From: Chlorops oryzae | Lineage: Eukaryota > Arthropoda > Insecta > Diptera > Chloropidae | Direction: 5' to 3' | Length of the DNA: 64,000 nucleotides | NCBI GenBank assembly: GCA_020466095.1 | Contig: CM035806.1 | Span: forward strand, 91,591,639-91,655,638 | In this document: positions 10,134-21,758 of the stretch, in pieces | Layout: every line of letters starts with the position of its first letter | Numbering within the stretch: the first letter of the stretch is position 1 | Translations under genes and position numbers: made by a program | The notes under the pieces: generated by a model | Database searches by the model: none | What the model was told of the DNA's origin: nothing | What the model saw: the letters and a program-made list of their open reading frames with translations, nothing else

Positions 10134-10900
10134 TTTTGTCCTTCTTTCGGACCACTCACAACACAATACTTGCGTTTTTGGGCACTTCTTCTCGCAGGCT
10201 GTCGTTTGGCACCAAAAACAGAACTGGTCCAAAGGGGACCACTTTTGGACTACTGGGGTACTTTCGGGCACTTGGTATTGGCACTGTCCACTACACTGAC
10301 CACTCGGGGATAGCACTTTCCCCGGTCAGCGGTCACCGTTTTTGTCACTGCGCTGCAGGGAAACTTGGTCACTTTGACTAATTTCCTGCTCGGGTGATTC
10401 TGCTTGTGCGCCTCAAGTATGCTACACTTTTTTTCACTACAAAACCCGGAATAGCTCCGGAACCGGGCAATAATTTTAATACCACACTGATGGCCAAATC
10501 GAGATCTATCGATTGGTACTACTTTCTCCAAGATTGGCCAACTTTCACTTCCGATTCGCACTTTTTGGAATTTTCTCCGATTCTCTTTTGCACTCTTATT
10601 TGTTTACGAGTTTGGGACACACTCGAGCTCAGCACGTTGAGTGGAAAATTCCCAAAACTTGTCGGCTTATAACGTCGGACCCCGTCGTCCGATTTCCAAA
10701 CTTTTTGCGTCCTCTTTCTCGTGAAGCTGCGCTCTTTCGTTTGGCTCCAATTTTTGAAATCCGTTGACTTTCACTTAAATTTTGAATTTTTCACAATTCC
10801 TCTTTGCTTCGCTATTTGCTTACAAAATTTGGCACTGAAATTCAATTTTTGCGTCGATCAAAAAACGCGTCCGATCACTTCGGCTGCTCGCAATCAACTG
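10134..10900 (-). other. R1-A 5'UTR (class alpha)
   Basis: A gene-free leader between ORF1 and target-site copy 2. Near ORF1 it has many short GGACCA/GGGACCAC-type motifs (for example 10232-10245 and 10305), which recur in the leaders of R1-B, C and D2. The outermost ~200 bp resemble the R1-C leader (CGTCCGATCACTTCGGCTGCTC). No ORF or promoter could be assigned. Confidence 0.65.
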
Positions 10901-10914
10901 AGTAGATAGGGACA
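10901..10914 (-). repeat. R1 28S target site, copy 2
   Basis: A perfect 14-bp TGTCCCTATCTACT (- strand) between the 5' end of R1-A (CAGTTGATTG) and the 3' end of R1-B. Confidence 0.88.
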
Positions 10915-11425
10915 GAATTGGAATGAGTCCATGGGTTTTACGTGGCTCCACACAGAGTGTATTAGTCACGGTTACATATTATGGGGAAGGTATAAGCGCC
11001 TTACCATCGCCCCGATGGACACCTCTCCACCGGTACCAGTGCGAAAAGGTGTTTTTCTGGACACCTTTTCCCCTCTGGTGTAGGCGAGGCCTATCTAACC
11101 TCTGCATGCGCTTACGGTCACAGCACCCGGTTGATTAAGTGCAACTCCACACCCAGCAAAAAAGGCTCTCCCCGCGTATATTTGGGTTCAAACCACAGCT
11201 ACTACGAACTCCCACAAGGGGGCCAACCACAACTGATCAGACTGGGCAGTCATGATCTCCCGTAGTACCCGACTTTACTCTCAGGTCGAAGCTCGTACAT
11301 AAAATATATTGCGCATAGGTACATGTAAAAACATGCAAGTATACGCAATATACATTATGTGCTACCATTTTTAACTCCAGAAAGTTCGGTAGTGGTAACC
11401 GGTCATGACATACACAAAGTATGCC

Positions 11426-11587
11426 GCTCCCAGATTTAAAGGTACTCTGGTAAGACCCCGCACGCCACCGAAGTGACGCGCTCCCACATTTAAAGGTACT
11501 CTGGTAAGACCCCGCACGCCACCGAAGTGACGCGCTCCCAGATTTAAAGGTACTCTGGTAAGACCCCGCACGCCACCGAAGTGACGC
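11426..11587 (-). repeat. 54-bp tandem repeat in R1-B 3'UTR (3 copies)
   Basis: Three nearly identical 54-bp units start at 11426, 11480 and 11534; a fourth begins at 11588 and diverges at once. Each contains ATTTAAAGGTACTCTGGTAA and GCACGCCACCGAAGTGACGC. The period is constant. This explains an artefactual - strand ORF with an 18-residue repeat. Confidence 0.9.
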
Positions 11588-11616
11588 GCTTCCAGTCTAT
11601 CGGGATTGGTGGCCGT

Positions 11617-14600
11617 TTAAGTGTTGCTCATCATCCGGGTTTGTCTTCTCATAAATGCGGTTTTAGAAAAGCGATCCAGTTCTCTCAGATTTTGAATATG
11701 GTTTACCACGTTCGAAACGTTCCATCCAGTCGTCGTCCGAGATATTTTCAGCAGGGCCTAGTTCCCAATGTTCTCGTATATCGGACATTCACACAGCATG
11801 TGTATAGAGTCCTCCACCGGTTCTTCGCACCTACACACTTCACTCGCTGCAAGTCCTCGTTTCTTCAGGAACTCTCCCAGAGACCCATGTCCTGTCAGCA
11901 GAAATCCGCAGTGCATCGAGAATCCAAAGTCCGATTTATCAGCTGCAAAGGCCGCATCCGGGCAGAATTGGAATGTTGTGCGTCCAGCTAGGCTCTGTCT
12001 CCATCTCTTCCGCCACTCTTCCCGCATGCAGAGCTGCATCTTTTCGGCTTTGTTTTTCGGTCATTTGGCTGATATCTTCGTGCGTAAGCCACTCATCTGC
12101 TTCCACTTCGACTTCTCGGCGTACTTTATATTGTATCGCTCGCTTTTTCAATTCTAAGTCCAGCGGTATTGTCCCAGCCAGTACTTGCAGCGCCTCAGTG
12201 GAGACCGTTCTGCAAACAGGCAGACAGCTAAGCAGCATTATTCTTTGGCACGCCATAATCTGCCGCATCCCGTGCGTTGTTTTGGCAATCGAGTACCAAA
12301 GCGGCGCTCCGTAAGTGGCAATTGCCAGCATACGGCCACTGTAAATCGTCCTCATCGCTCGTCTACCCAGTCCCCAGTCTACACGTAAGACTCGGCCAAT
12401 CATTCCTGTGACTCTTGCCAACTTTGCTCGGGTTGCCTTGAGGTGTGGCAAGAAATTCAGGCGTTCTCCAACCGTAACTCCCAAATATTTTAACTCTTTG
12501 GAGTACCGCAAGCTTTCTCCATTTACCCGTATCGTCGGTGGTCTCTCTACCTGTAGTCTGCCCTTTAAAAGCATCATAGATGTTTTGCTGTACGAAATTT
12601 CAACTCCGACCTTGCTGCCCCAAGTGGCAACGGTTGTCATTGCTTCGTTTCCGTCAGCTTCCAGCTGTAGCCTAGAGCTGCCTTCCAGTATCAGCACCAG
12701 GTCGTCTGCATACGCCGAGAACTTGCAGGGCAAATTTTGAAGCAACTCGTCCATCATAAGGTTCCATATGTATGGACCTGTAATGGACCCCTGAGGGCAG
12801 CCTCGTTTCACTTCGTGTGTAACTTGGTGGAATGCCGATTTTGCAATTGCCTTACGTCCATGAAAGTACCTTCTCCACAGCGAAACTTCGTCGCAGCCAA
12901 ATTCTTGCAGTCTCTTTAATATGGCGCACCACTCAACGTTGTCGAATGCGCCCTTGAAATCTACGAAGATCCCAAGAACGTAACGAGTCTCCGCGCTTTC
13001 TACGGTTCTTGTCACGTGCGTCCATGCATCAATCGTCGATTTACCTCTCTGAAATCCATATTGGTGCGTGTGGAACTCGCCACCAATTTTCTCCAGCAGC
13101 CGCTCAGCCATGACCTTCTCCAACACTTTGCCGAACGCTGGCAAAAGGGAGATTCCTCTATATGAGGTAGGTTCAGTTCTGGCCTTGTCCGGTGATTTCA
13201 GTAAGAATATCACACGCGCCACTTTCCACTCAGCCGGAAAAATCGCCTCTCTTAAACATGAGTTGTATGCACCTAGCAGGTACTCTGGTATTCCGTGCCA
13301 TACGCTCTTAACCATTCTCCCAGTTATGCCATCCAGTCCTGATGCCGCCTTAGACCTTAGTCGAGATACGCTTTTGTCTATCTCATCCCAGCTAAGCTCT
13401 TCCGGATTTTTATCCGGTCCATGAATGAGACATTCGGTGTTTGGTAGCGGGTAGAAGCTACGAAGAAGTGCTTCAGGTGATTCACGCCATGTGGTATGAA
13501 TGCTGTCGCCTTCTTTTATCGCGCCGATCTCTGCGTTTTTTCTCTTCCCAATGCAAATTCTGTAGACTTCGCCCCACGGATTGTCAGCGTTGTTTTGCAC
13601 AAAGCGTCGCCAGTCTTCCTCCTTACTCTTTTTGATCGCAGTCTTATATTGATTGCGCTTCTGCAGGAATTCGCGTCTTAATGGCTCCGACAATTCACGG
13701 TTCTGTTGGTTCGCTCGTTTTAGCCTTCGTCTGCAACTGTGAAGGCTTCTTCTTAATCCAGCCAGCTCATGCGTCCACCATGTGGTGCGTCTGCGCGCAT
13801 GATTCCGCCGACGGTCGAATTGATTGTTCGCCACTCCAAGAAGGATCTCCACGATTTTTCGCATCTTGGCTTCGGTATTAAAGCTCTCGAATTCCTCTAG
13901 GGAGCATCGTTCCATCATTGACGCTCTCACCAGGTTCGAAAAAGCCTGCCAGTCAGCATTTTTCGTATTCCATCCCTGCTCGTCCTCGCTTTGCCGTTCT
14001 GCTGCGTTTGGTGTGATGGTTATGTCTATTGGGTTATGGTCGCTCAGTACCCACCCCTTTTTGATGCTCCAGCTTGTTGTGCAGCGCCGTAGCAGTGCCG
14101 CATTTACCAGCGTGACGTCAATGTCACTCCTACCGTTATCTGTATCGAAAGTGTACTCTTCGCTATGTTCGTTAATGGCGAACATCTCTCGTGTGGTCAT
14201 CCATTCCTCTAGCACTCTTCCTCTAGAGAGGCTTCTCGAGTCCCTGCTAGTGAGGGAGATTTTAGAGAGCCAGGCAGAGGGTTGCGCATTCGAGTCCAGG
14301 CCAAAGATGATTGGTGAGCTACCAGCGTATGGTAGTACCTCATCCATGAATTCCATATATGGCTCCAGGGTATCGCTGAACGCACAATATATTGATGCCA
14401 CTATTATTGAACCGAATTCACCCTCAACTCTGACAGCCGCTCCGTTCCTATCAGGCCCGAGAGAGATTTCCACACATACAATTCTAGGGTTGTCCACTAC
14501 TACGATTGCCTTGCAGTTCCGATCCGTGAAAGTCCGCATTGATGGCGGAATACCACGAACTTCGTGTCTTCCGGTCGAGCTGAGAACTGAATAAGGCTCC

Positions 14601-14701
14601 TGTAACAGTGCCAAATCGTATGTCCCCTCTCGCATCATCGCACCAACTTCGCTCGTCGCCGCGTATCCCCTCCCACAGTTTCGTTGCAGTATGTGCAACA
14701 T
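11617..14701 (-). pseudogene. R1-B ORF2: endonuclease-reverse transcriptase, nearly intact
   Basis: Translation would start at ATG 14701, one base after the ORF1 stop, and is open for ~920 codons to 11939. APE endonuclease motifs: RNCGRG, LQEPYS, LDSNAQ (~residue 130) and LSDHNPIDI (~220). RT motifs: RGCPQGS and AYADD (~661). The C-terminal CCHC (CRCEEPVEDSIHMLCEC) is near 11790-11840. Only two defects are seen: a frameshift near 12005 and a TAG at 11758-11760, after which the frame stays homologous to the terminal stop at 11617-11619. This is the most complete ORF2 in the window. Either lesion could be an assembly error, but I see no proof. Confidence 0.88.
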
Positions 14702-14702
14702 T

Positions 14703-15947
14703 TTAGTGGCGAGCATTTCTTCTAGCTATCAGGGCACCGTAAATTGGACACCCATCTGACAGCTTATGATGATTCGCCGGCTTACCGTTGAATTCGCAGT
14801 TTCTGCACTTCAGAGCATTTTTGCATTTCCGTTCAGCGTGTCCATGTTCACCGCATCGTCTACAGATCTCCTGCTCCACCTTACAGTTTGCAACCCGGTG
14901 GTCGAAGCTGAGGCATCTATAGCAGCCGATCAGCGTGTTTGGCTTATTCACCCGAAACGAAAAGTACTTTATGTAGCAGCGGCCACAGTCTGTTAGCATC
15001 TGTGCAAGTTCCGAGTTCATCTCCAGGGACACATTTATTGTACCACCAACTTTAGGCTCCCAGGGCTTGCTCCTAATTTTAACTTTGCTATCAAAGACGG
15101 CTGGGCTTATTTTTTCTTTAAAATTCTTCCTATAAAGTTCCCCCATGAATTTTTCTACGGATATCTGCGTGGGTACCTCTTTAACAGTCACGATCTCTCC
15201 CCTTTCTGGATTGATGGAGACTTCTAGACCGACCTCCTTGAACTTAGGATTCTGCGCAATTCTCTCTCTTTCGGCCACAGAGGGTGTACGGATAACAGCA
15301 CCGCCTCTTTTGACCGGCTTCAGATCGTGAACTCTGACGTCATCTAGCGTGGGTCCAACCTCGTTACCGACTTTTTCAACGATTTGCTCTGAAGTCACCT
15401 CTGGATTTTGGCTCTTAACTACAAGGGCCCAGGTTTCTACTGCCTTTTTTAAAGGCCCTTTTGGCGCTGGGGATTTTGCTGGTAGCCTTGGAGCTACGAA
15501 CTGCTCATCCTTTTTGGCCTTAAGCTGCTCTTCTAAACGGGCTGCCTTGTCCACCATCTTAAGGATTAACCCCTCGTATCTCTTAGCCACCATGAGAATC
15601 TTTCTCCCAACATCCGGCTCAATCGACTTGCTCACTGCAGCTGTTGTTAACGCCTCGTTGATCTCTCCCATGTCAGCAATAATAGTTTCAAGAGAAAGAG
15701 AAAGATTTTCTTTTCCACCTAACTTACTACCATTTGATTTCAGGTTTCCATCTCTTTCCACAGCAACTTCAGCAGGGTCTAGTTTCTTCTTGGGAGTCTT
15801 CCTTTTAAGTTTGGGTGACGGCTTCTCGAAGTTCTCCGAATCCGTCGACGCCCTAGACGTCCGTGCCTCATCAAAGTCCTCCTTGTCGGTTAAACTGACA
15901 TCCGACACCGACACAGTTGCACCGAATTTCTTGGCTTTCGTAGCCAT
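14703..15947 (-). CDS. R1-B ORF1, Gag-like protein, intact
   Basis: A 414-residue uninterrupted protein starting MATKAKK. The N-terminus is Lys/Ser-rich with SDVSLTDKED near residues 14-23, followed by a predicted helical segment (around 85-160) and a conserved domain with PVKRGGAVIRTPS and RSKPWEPK. Three CCHC motifs lie at about 342-355, 362-375 and 381-400; the third is longer, with paired His (ANHH). The stop is one base from the ORF2 start. Function by family: RNA chaperone and targeting component of the R1 ribonucleoprotein. Confidence 0.92.
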   Translation of the reverse strand: MATKAKKFGATVSVSDVSLTDKEDFDEARTSRASTDSENFEKPSPKLKRKTPKKKLDPAEVAVERDGNLKSNGSKLGGKENLSLSLETIIADMGEINEALTTAAVSKSIEPDVGRKILMVAKRYEGLILKMVDKAARLEEQLKAKKDEQFVAPRLPAKSPAPKGPLKKAVETWALVVKSQNPEVTSEQIVEKVGNEVGPTLDDVRVHDLKPVKRGGAVIRTPSVAERERIAQNPKFKEVGLEVSINPERGEIVTVKEVPTQISVEKFMGELYRKNFKEKISPAVFDSKVKIRSKPWEPKVGGTINVSLEMNSELAQMLTDCGRCYIKYFSFRVNKPNTLIGCYRCLSFDHRVANCKVEQEICRRCGEHGHAERKCKNALKCRNCEFNGKPANHHKLSDGCPIYGALIARRNARH

Positions 15948-16765
15948 TTCTGTCTAATCCGAAACTTTCACTGCACTTTCGCTAGTAAACTCGTACTATA
16001 AGGTTCACAAGCTTTTGTTTAGCACAATAAACACAATTGGTCCAAAAGTGACCACTTTAGGATGGGCTTTTTCCCTAGTGGGGTTGTCCCCTATGGGTCA
16101 CCTAGGGGACCACTTGGGTAACTAGTCCTACTTGCACTAGTCTGGGACCACTTTCCACACTTATTGTTCCCACTGGGGCACTTGGATTGTCCAGGCTAGG
16201 TTGACTAGTCCTGACACACACCACTTTTATTCTGGACACTCTGTGACTCCACTAAGCACTTAGTGCAGGCACACACACTTAGCGAGGGCACACACTTAGC
16301 CTTGACACAATCCCACTATTTTTTTTGGCTTTGCTAAATGGCTCTTAATGGCTCCTATGGACACTTTTAATAATTATTTTTATCTGCGTGAATCCGCCTT
16401 TATATTTCCACTTTTTTTTCACTTTTGTGTTCAGTGTGACTTCCAGCAGTCGGCCACACGTCTCACTATTTTTATTTGGCACTATTTAAGCACGGTGTTC
16501 AGTGGGGCCCGAATAAACGTGGAACACCCACATCCACTAGGGTTTTTTTGCACTATTTTATTCAAAAAATTCCAAGTTTTCCAATTTCGTCACTGTCGAA
16601 CAGTTTGATGAACTTTTTATACGCTTAAAAGCGATTTAAACTAATTCTGCACTAACACAGGCTGCTGCACTCAAAAACGTTTTCGACTTTCGATATCCGT
16701 TTTGTGCGTTGTCCGCGCGTTTAGTTTAAAGCGTCCGATCACTTCGGCAGTCAAAACTCGAGTGT
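15948..16765 (-). other. R1-B 5'UTR (class beta)
   Basis: An 818-bp leader without a credible gene. From 16040 to 16310 it is dense in short related motifs (GGACCACTT, GGGACCACTTTCC, ACTAGTCC, GGCACACAC), giving a quasi-repetitive texture also seen in R1-D2. The outer 100 bp (GTTGTCCGCGCG, GGCAGTC, AACTCGAG) match R1-0 and R1-D2. Confidence 0.65.
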
Positions 16766-16779
16766 AGTAGATAGGGACA
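16766..16779 (-). repeat. R1 28S target site, copy 3
   Basis: A perfect TGTCCCTATCTACT (- strand) between the R1-B 5' end and the R1-C 3' end. Three extra bases (ACA) lie between it and the CTCGAG start of R1-B. Confidence 0.88.
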
Positions 16780-17371
16780 TGTCCCGGTTTGGGTGTACGT
16801 GGCTCTACACTTTCGTGCTGTGAGTAACGGCGCCCAAGGCGCGGGCTGATACGACGTATCAGCACCAATAACCCCGAGGTACAACATGACCTCAGGTCCC
16901 AGATTGATCGGTGTTGTCTGGACACCTTTCACCTCTGGTGGGGCCGAGGCCTATCTAAACCTCTGCATGTGCTTAAGGTCAAAGCACCCGGCTGATTAGG
17001 TGCAACTCCACACCCAGCCTAAAAAAGCTGTACCCGCATATGTTTGGGTCCAAACCACAGCCACTACGATCTCCCACAAGGAAGCCAACCTCAATTGACC
17101 GGATTGGGCAATCCAGGTCTCCCGTAGTACCCGATTTTACTCTCAGGTCGAAGCTCGTACATAAAATATATCATGCATAAGTACATGTAAAAACATGCAA
17201 ATATACATAATATACATTATATGCTACCATTTTTAGTTCCAGACCACTCGGTATGATGACCGTTTGGGCCATACCTAAGTATGACCCTACCAGCTTTTAT
17301 GGGAGTTGGTAACCCAGCGTGCGATACACCGTATCGACTCTCAGACGAAGCACTCTGATCAGGCTGTACTG

Positions 17372-20300
17372 CTACTCCTCTCCAGTGTGCCTCTGCTGCC
17401 GTATCTGACGCCTGGAAAATGCTGCATTAGAAAACTCTTCCATCGCCCTTATACTTTCTTCATTCCTGACGGCATCGGAGACGTTCCATCCTTCAGCTGT
17501 TCGTAATATACTCATGCTCTGGAGGTTTCTTATGTCGTCGTATTCCGGGAATTCGCAAAGAATATGGAAAACGTCTTCCACCGGCTCCCCGCATCTGCAT
17601 ATTTCGTTTTCTGCCAGCCTTCTCCTTTTGAGGAAATCTCCTCTGGACCCATGTCCCGTCAGCAGAAAGCCGCACTTGAGTGTAAAACCAAAATTGGGTT
17701 TCTCCATCAAATGTTGCATCAGAAACGAACGCATGTGTGATACGCCCAGCTGTGCTACTATTCCACCTGTTTGTCCAAATTTCTCTAATTTTGCACATGA
17801 TCGCACGTCTCTGCTCAGTAGCATTCATTGTAGAGACGTCATTAGTAGTAAGCCATTCGTCGGGCTCAAGCTGCAGACCCCTCCTCAATTTGTATTGGAT
17901 CACTCGCCTTTTTAGTTCAAGATCCAGCGGCGTTGCTCCTGCCAGTACCTGGAGCGCTTCCGTAGAGACAGTTCTGCAAACTGGTAGACAGCCCAGTAGC
18001 ATGACCCGTTGGATCGACAGAATTTGCCGCATGCCATGTGTTTTCTCTGCTATTTGATACCATACAGGTGCACCATATGTCGCGCAGGATAACAACATCC
18101 CTCGGTATATTGTTCTAACGGCCCTCTTTCCAAGGCCCCAGTCTACTCTCAGTACGCGGCTTATCATACCCACCACATTGACAATTTTCGGCCTTATTGC
18201 TTTCATGTGGTGGAGAAAATTCAGTCGCTCCCCAAATGTTATGCCTAGATAACAGGCCAGTCACGCATTTTAGACTAGATTCATTCACACGAATAGTTGG
18301 GGGTCTCGTCGTCTGTAGCTTTCCCTTCATCAATATCATCGAGGTTTTTGTCCCTGAGACTTTCACTCCAGTCTTTGCACCCCAAGCCGTAGTAACTGCC
18401 AGCAGCTCATTTCCTTTAGTTTCCAGCTGTAGTCTGGAGTCGCCTTCCACCAATAGTAGCAAATCGTCCGCGTATGCAGCAAATTTGCATTCCAGTGACC
18501 GAAGCAGCTCGTCCATCATCAGGTTCCATACATATGGTCCACAAACCGAGCCCTGTCGGCATCCTCTGAGGACCTCCTGACGAGCTTCTTCATGGCTTGT
18601 TTTGGCAACTGCCATTCGTCCCTTGAAGTAATCCCTCCAAAGAGACATTTTTTCGCAGCCGACTTCTTGGAGCATTTGTAGGACTGCGCTCCATTCGACA
18701 TTGTCAAATGCGCCCTTAAAATCAATTAAGATTCCAAGGACGTATCTTGATCTAGATTCACCTACAGATCGCTGCACGTGCATCCATGCATCTACGGTTG
18801 ATTTTCCTTTCTGGAAACCAAATTGGTGTTCGTGGAAACTGCCTCCAATATGGCTCAGCAGTCGCTCCGCCATTATCCTTTCTAGCACCTTTCCTAGTGC
18901 TGACATAAGCGATATGCCTCTGTACGAGTTTGAGTCACATCTATTTTTTTCCGGCGATTTTAAAAGACAGATGACTTTTGCAATTTTCCACTGATCTGGG
19001 AAATATGCATTTCGTATGCATGCGTTGTACATTTCTGTGATGTACGTGGGGATAGCCCGCCGTACGCTTTTCACCGTGGAGCCCGTGATCTGGTCAGTAC
19101 CTGTGGCCGCCTTAGACCTTATCTCTGAGATACTTCCTTGTAGTTCCCAGTGGGAAGCATCCTGCGGGAGTTTGTCTGGCCCATATACCAATTCAAAGCA
19201 TTCTGGCCGCGGAAAGAATTTCCTGAACAGCGCTTTTGTGCACTCCTTCCACGTGGTATGGATGACTTCACCTTCCTTGATCATGCTGATCTCTTGCGGC
19301 TTTCTCTTTGCCCTGCATATTTTGTGTACTTCTCCCCAGGGATCCTCTGCGTGTGACTGCACGAAACGTCGCCAATCTTCCTCTTTGCTCTTCTTTATCG
19401 CGGTTTGGTAGCGTTTTCGCATCTGTCTGAATTCTAATTTGGTTTGTTCAGCTGATTCTCTATTTTGCCGGATCATTCTCCGTAACCGTTGCTTTCAGCT
19501 GCCCAACGTTCGTCTCATTAGCGTAAGTTCGTGTGTCCACCAAGTAGGTCGTCTGGTCGGATAGTTTTGTTTCCTGCCGAGGACTCTGTTCGCAACATCC
19601 GTTATTATTTGTTGAATTGTTTCAACTTTTGCTTGCGAATTGAGAGCCGCAAACGCCTCCTCACTTAATTGCGAGACTGTGCACTCCTGTATCGCATCTT
19701 CGAATCCGGACCAATTCGCTCCCTCCGTCTTCCATCCAGGTACCTCAGTGCTGCTTACTGCAGTTTCATTAGCCGTTACTGTGATTTCGATTGGGGTATG
19801 GTCGCTTAGAGGCCAGTCATCGTGCACCGTCCATTTCGTTCGAAAGGTTCGCAGGAATTTGGAGTTCACCAGTGTTACATCTATATCGCTGTGCCCGTTC
19901 GACGTCTCAAAGGTATATGCTTCTGTTGCTTCATTTATGGAGAATATTTCCCTTGCAAGCATCCATTCTTCAAGCACTCTTCCTCTTGTTATGCTCGCAG
20001 AGTCTCGGGGATGTTCCGAGATTTTTGCGAGCCATGCAGAGGACTGTGCGTTCGAGTCTAGTCCGAGGATGATTGGTGTGCTACCAGCCAGTGGTAGTAA
20101 CTCATCCATGTATCGTGTGTACGGCTCGATAGGATCGCTGAAGGCACAATAAACCGACACCACAATCACCTCCCCGAACATTCCTCTTAATCTAGAGCAT
20201 GCTCCCAGCCTCTCTGATCCGATACAGATTTCGACGCAGCTTATATCGGCATTGTTGATAACCACCACTGCCTTGCAATTTTGGTCCGTAAACATTCTCA

Positions 20301-20463
20301 TGTTTGGCGGAATTCCCCTAATCTGGCACGCTCTTGATGCTGTCATGATTGCATAAGGTTCCTGTATTAGCCCCACATCAATGTTCCTCTGCCGCATAAA
20401 AGCTCCTAGTTCGCTCGTCGCCGCATACCCCCTTCCACAATTATGTTGCAGTATACGCAACAT
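17372..20463 (-). pseudogene. R1-C ORF2: endonuclease-reverse transcriptase, disrupted
   Basis: The frame begins at ATG 20463, two bases after the ORF1 stop, with motifs HNCGRG, IQEPYA, LDSNAQ, SDIDVTLVN and LSDHTPIEI. It is broken by a TGA at 19495-19497, then continues in the same frame through the RT (AYADD near 18470). Frameshifts occur near 18250 and ~17700. The C-terminal CCHC (CRCGEPVEDVFHILCEF) has Phe where the last Cys is expected. The terminal stop is at 17372. Confidence 0.86.
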
Positions 20464-20465
20464 TT

Positions 20466-21758
20466 TTAGTGTCGGGCATTCTTTCTCGCTACCATCATCG
20501 CATACACCGGACAGCTTTCAGACATCATGTGATGTGCTGCAGGTTTACCTTTGAAAGCACAGGTTCTGCAATGCAGCGCATTATGACAGCCTCTTTCTGT
20601 GTGTCCGGCCTCGCCACATCGTCTGCACACCTCCTGCTTGTAGTGGCATTCTGCAACCCTGTGGTCCAGACTCAAGCATCTGAAGCACCCGAAGACTGTT
20701 GCCCTGGTGCCCACCACGAACGAGAAATAATCATAGTAGCATCTTCCTCTTGCCTTTATCTGCTTAGCAAATCGCGGTTCCATTTCCAGAATTACATCCG
20801 TCGTTTCGTCAGTTACTGCTTCCCATGGCTTGGAACGCAATTTTACGGCTGCTTCGTACTCCTCTTTTTGAAGGTCCTCTTTAAAATTATACTCGTATAA
20901 CCCTTGCATGAATTTCTCTGCAGTAATCGTCTTGTGGACCTTCCTGACCACCACCGTTTCGCCTTGTGGCTTGTTTGGTTCCACTTCTAGGCCTTCATCT
21001 GCAAACTTCGAGTTTTCTTTCAGTTTCTCCTTCTCTGCTTTCGACGGCGTACGGATTACCGCTCCCCCGCTTTTTATCGGCCTAATGTCGTGCAGCCTGA
21101 CGCCTAGTAATGGTGCCACCTTGGTCTGCACTTTCTGCACTATCTCCTCCGGTGTCACCAGGTTTCCGCCGGCTTCAGCGCTTCACTCCTCTGCTCCTTT
21201 TGAGGTCCTCGTTGCACCGCTAGCAGCCCTTTCGTCTGCCCTGCGGTGACTTCTTGTGCCTCAAGAATTCTGACTTTTTCCTCTAGTCGCGCTTTTTTAT
21301 CCACCAGTGCCATCACCAGCGCCTCAAATCGATGGCTTGCATTCAGCACCTTAATTGAGGTGCTCGGAGTCACACCATCGATGATTATTGCAGAACTTAG
21401 TGCTGGCTTAATGTCTGCAAGCTCAGAAACCACCCCACTAATGCCCAAATCAACAGCACTTACCGCTTTATTTATCGGCTTCGGTCTACTTGCTATGGCT
21501 GCTTCCTCTTCGCTGCAAAACGGGTTTTTCGGCGAATTCTCCTTTTCGAGCGGCGCCCTCGGACTGTTCCTCGGACTAGCCCTAGTGGGCGGGCGCTTGT
21601 TCGGCTGCTTCCGCTTCAATTTCGGCGATGGCGCGTTGGAGGACTCACTGTCCGACGACCTTACGGACATAACCATCGAACTCGCGTCTTCTTTATCTGT
21701 CAGACTCACGTCCGAAACCGAGACACTCGCACCTGACTTTTTTTGGCTTTGGAGCCAT
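20466..21758 (-). pseudogene. R1-C ORF1, frameshifted Gag-like gene
   Basis: The Met at 21758 (MAPKPKK, as in R1-A) is followed by a run of seven A on the - strand (~21738-21745) that shifts the frame by one. The homologous frame resumes (SVSDVSLTDKED) and is lost again near 21160-21180, where about ten codons present in the other copies (between ETW and TPEE) are deleted. The last 230 codons are open and carry the three CCHC motifs (CFRC, CRRC, CRTC). The Cys/His residues look intact. Confidence 0.84.

Larger units (their letters stand above)
5099..10900 (-). mobile_element. R1-A, full-length decayed R1 non-LTR retrotransposon
   Basis: The 5.80-kb element lies between target-site copies 1 and 2, with its 5' end on the right. 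Order on the - strand: 5'UTR (10900-10134), ORF1 gag (10133-8796), ORF2 EN-RT (8796-5736), 3'UTR (5735-5099). There is no poly-A tail, as expected for R1. Its 5' end is class alpha (starts CAGTTGATTG, shared with R1-C); its 3' end is class I (shared with R1-B and R1-C). ORF1 is open but ORF2 is broken at five places. Confidence 0.88.
10915..16765 (-). mobile_element. R1-B, full-length and best-preserved R1 copy
   Basis: The 5.85-kb element lies between target-site copies 2 and 3. Order on the - strand: 5'UTR (16765-15948), intact ORF1 (15947-14703), ORF2 with two lesions (14701-11617), 3'UTR (11616-10915, 702 bp). The 3' end is class I and very close to R1-A (GCGCCTTACCATCGCCCC is shared). 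The 5' end is class beta (CTCGAGTT), as in R1-0 and R1-D2, so its two ends associate with different partners. Confidence 0.9.

Noticed and set aside
9136..10299. 387-codon + strand open frame
   Set aside because: It lies antisense to R1-A gag and has low-complexity Ser/Thr/Phe composition; it is a shadow of the real - strand gene.
11371..11571. 66-codon - strand frame with an 18-residue repeat
   Set aside because: Produced by the 54-bp tandem repeat, a multiple of three; no sign of translation.
13824..14594. 256-codon + strand open frame
   Set aside because: Antisense to the R1-B endonuclease domain, with no conserved motif of its own.
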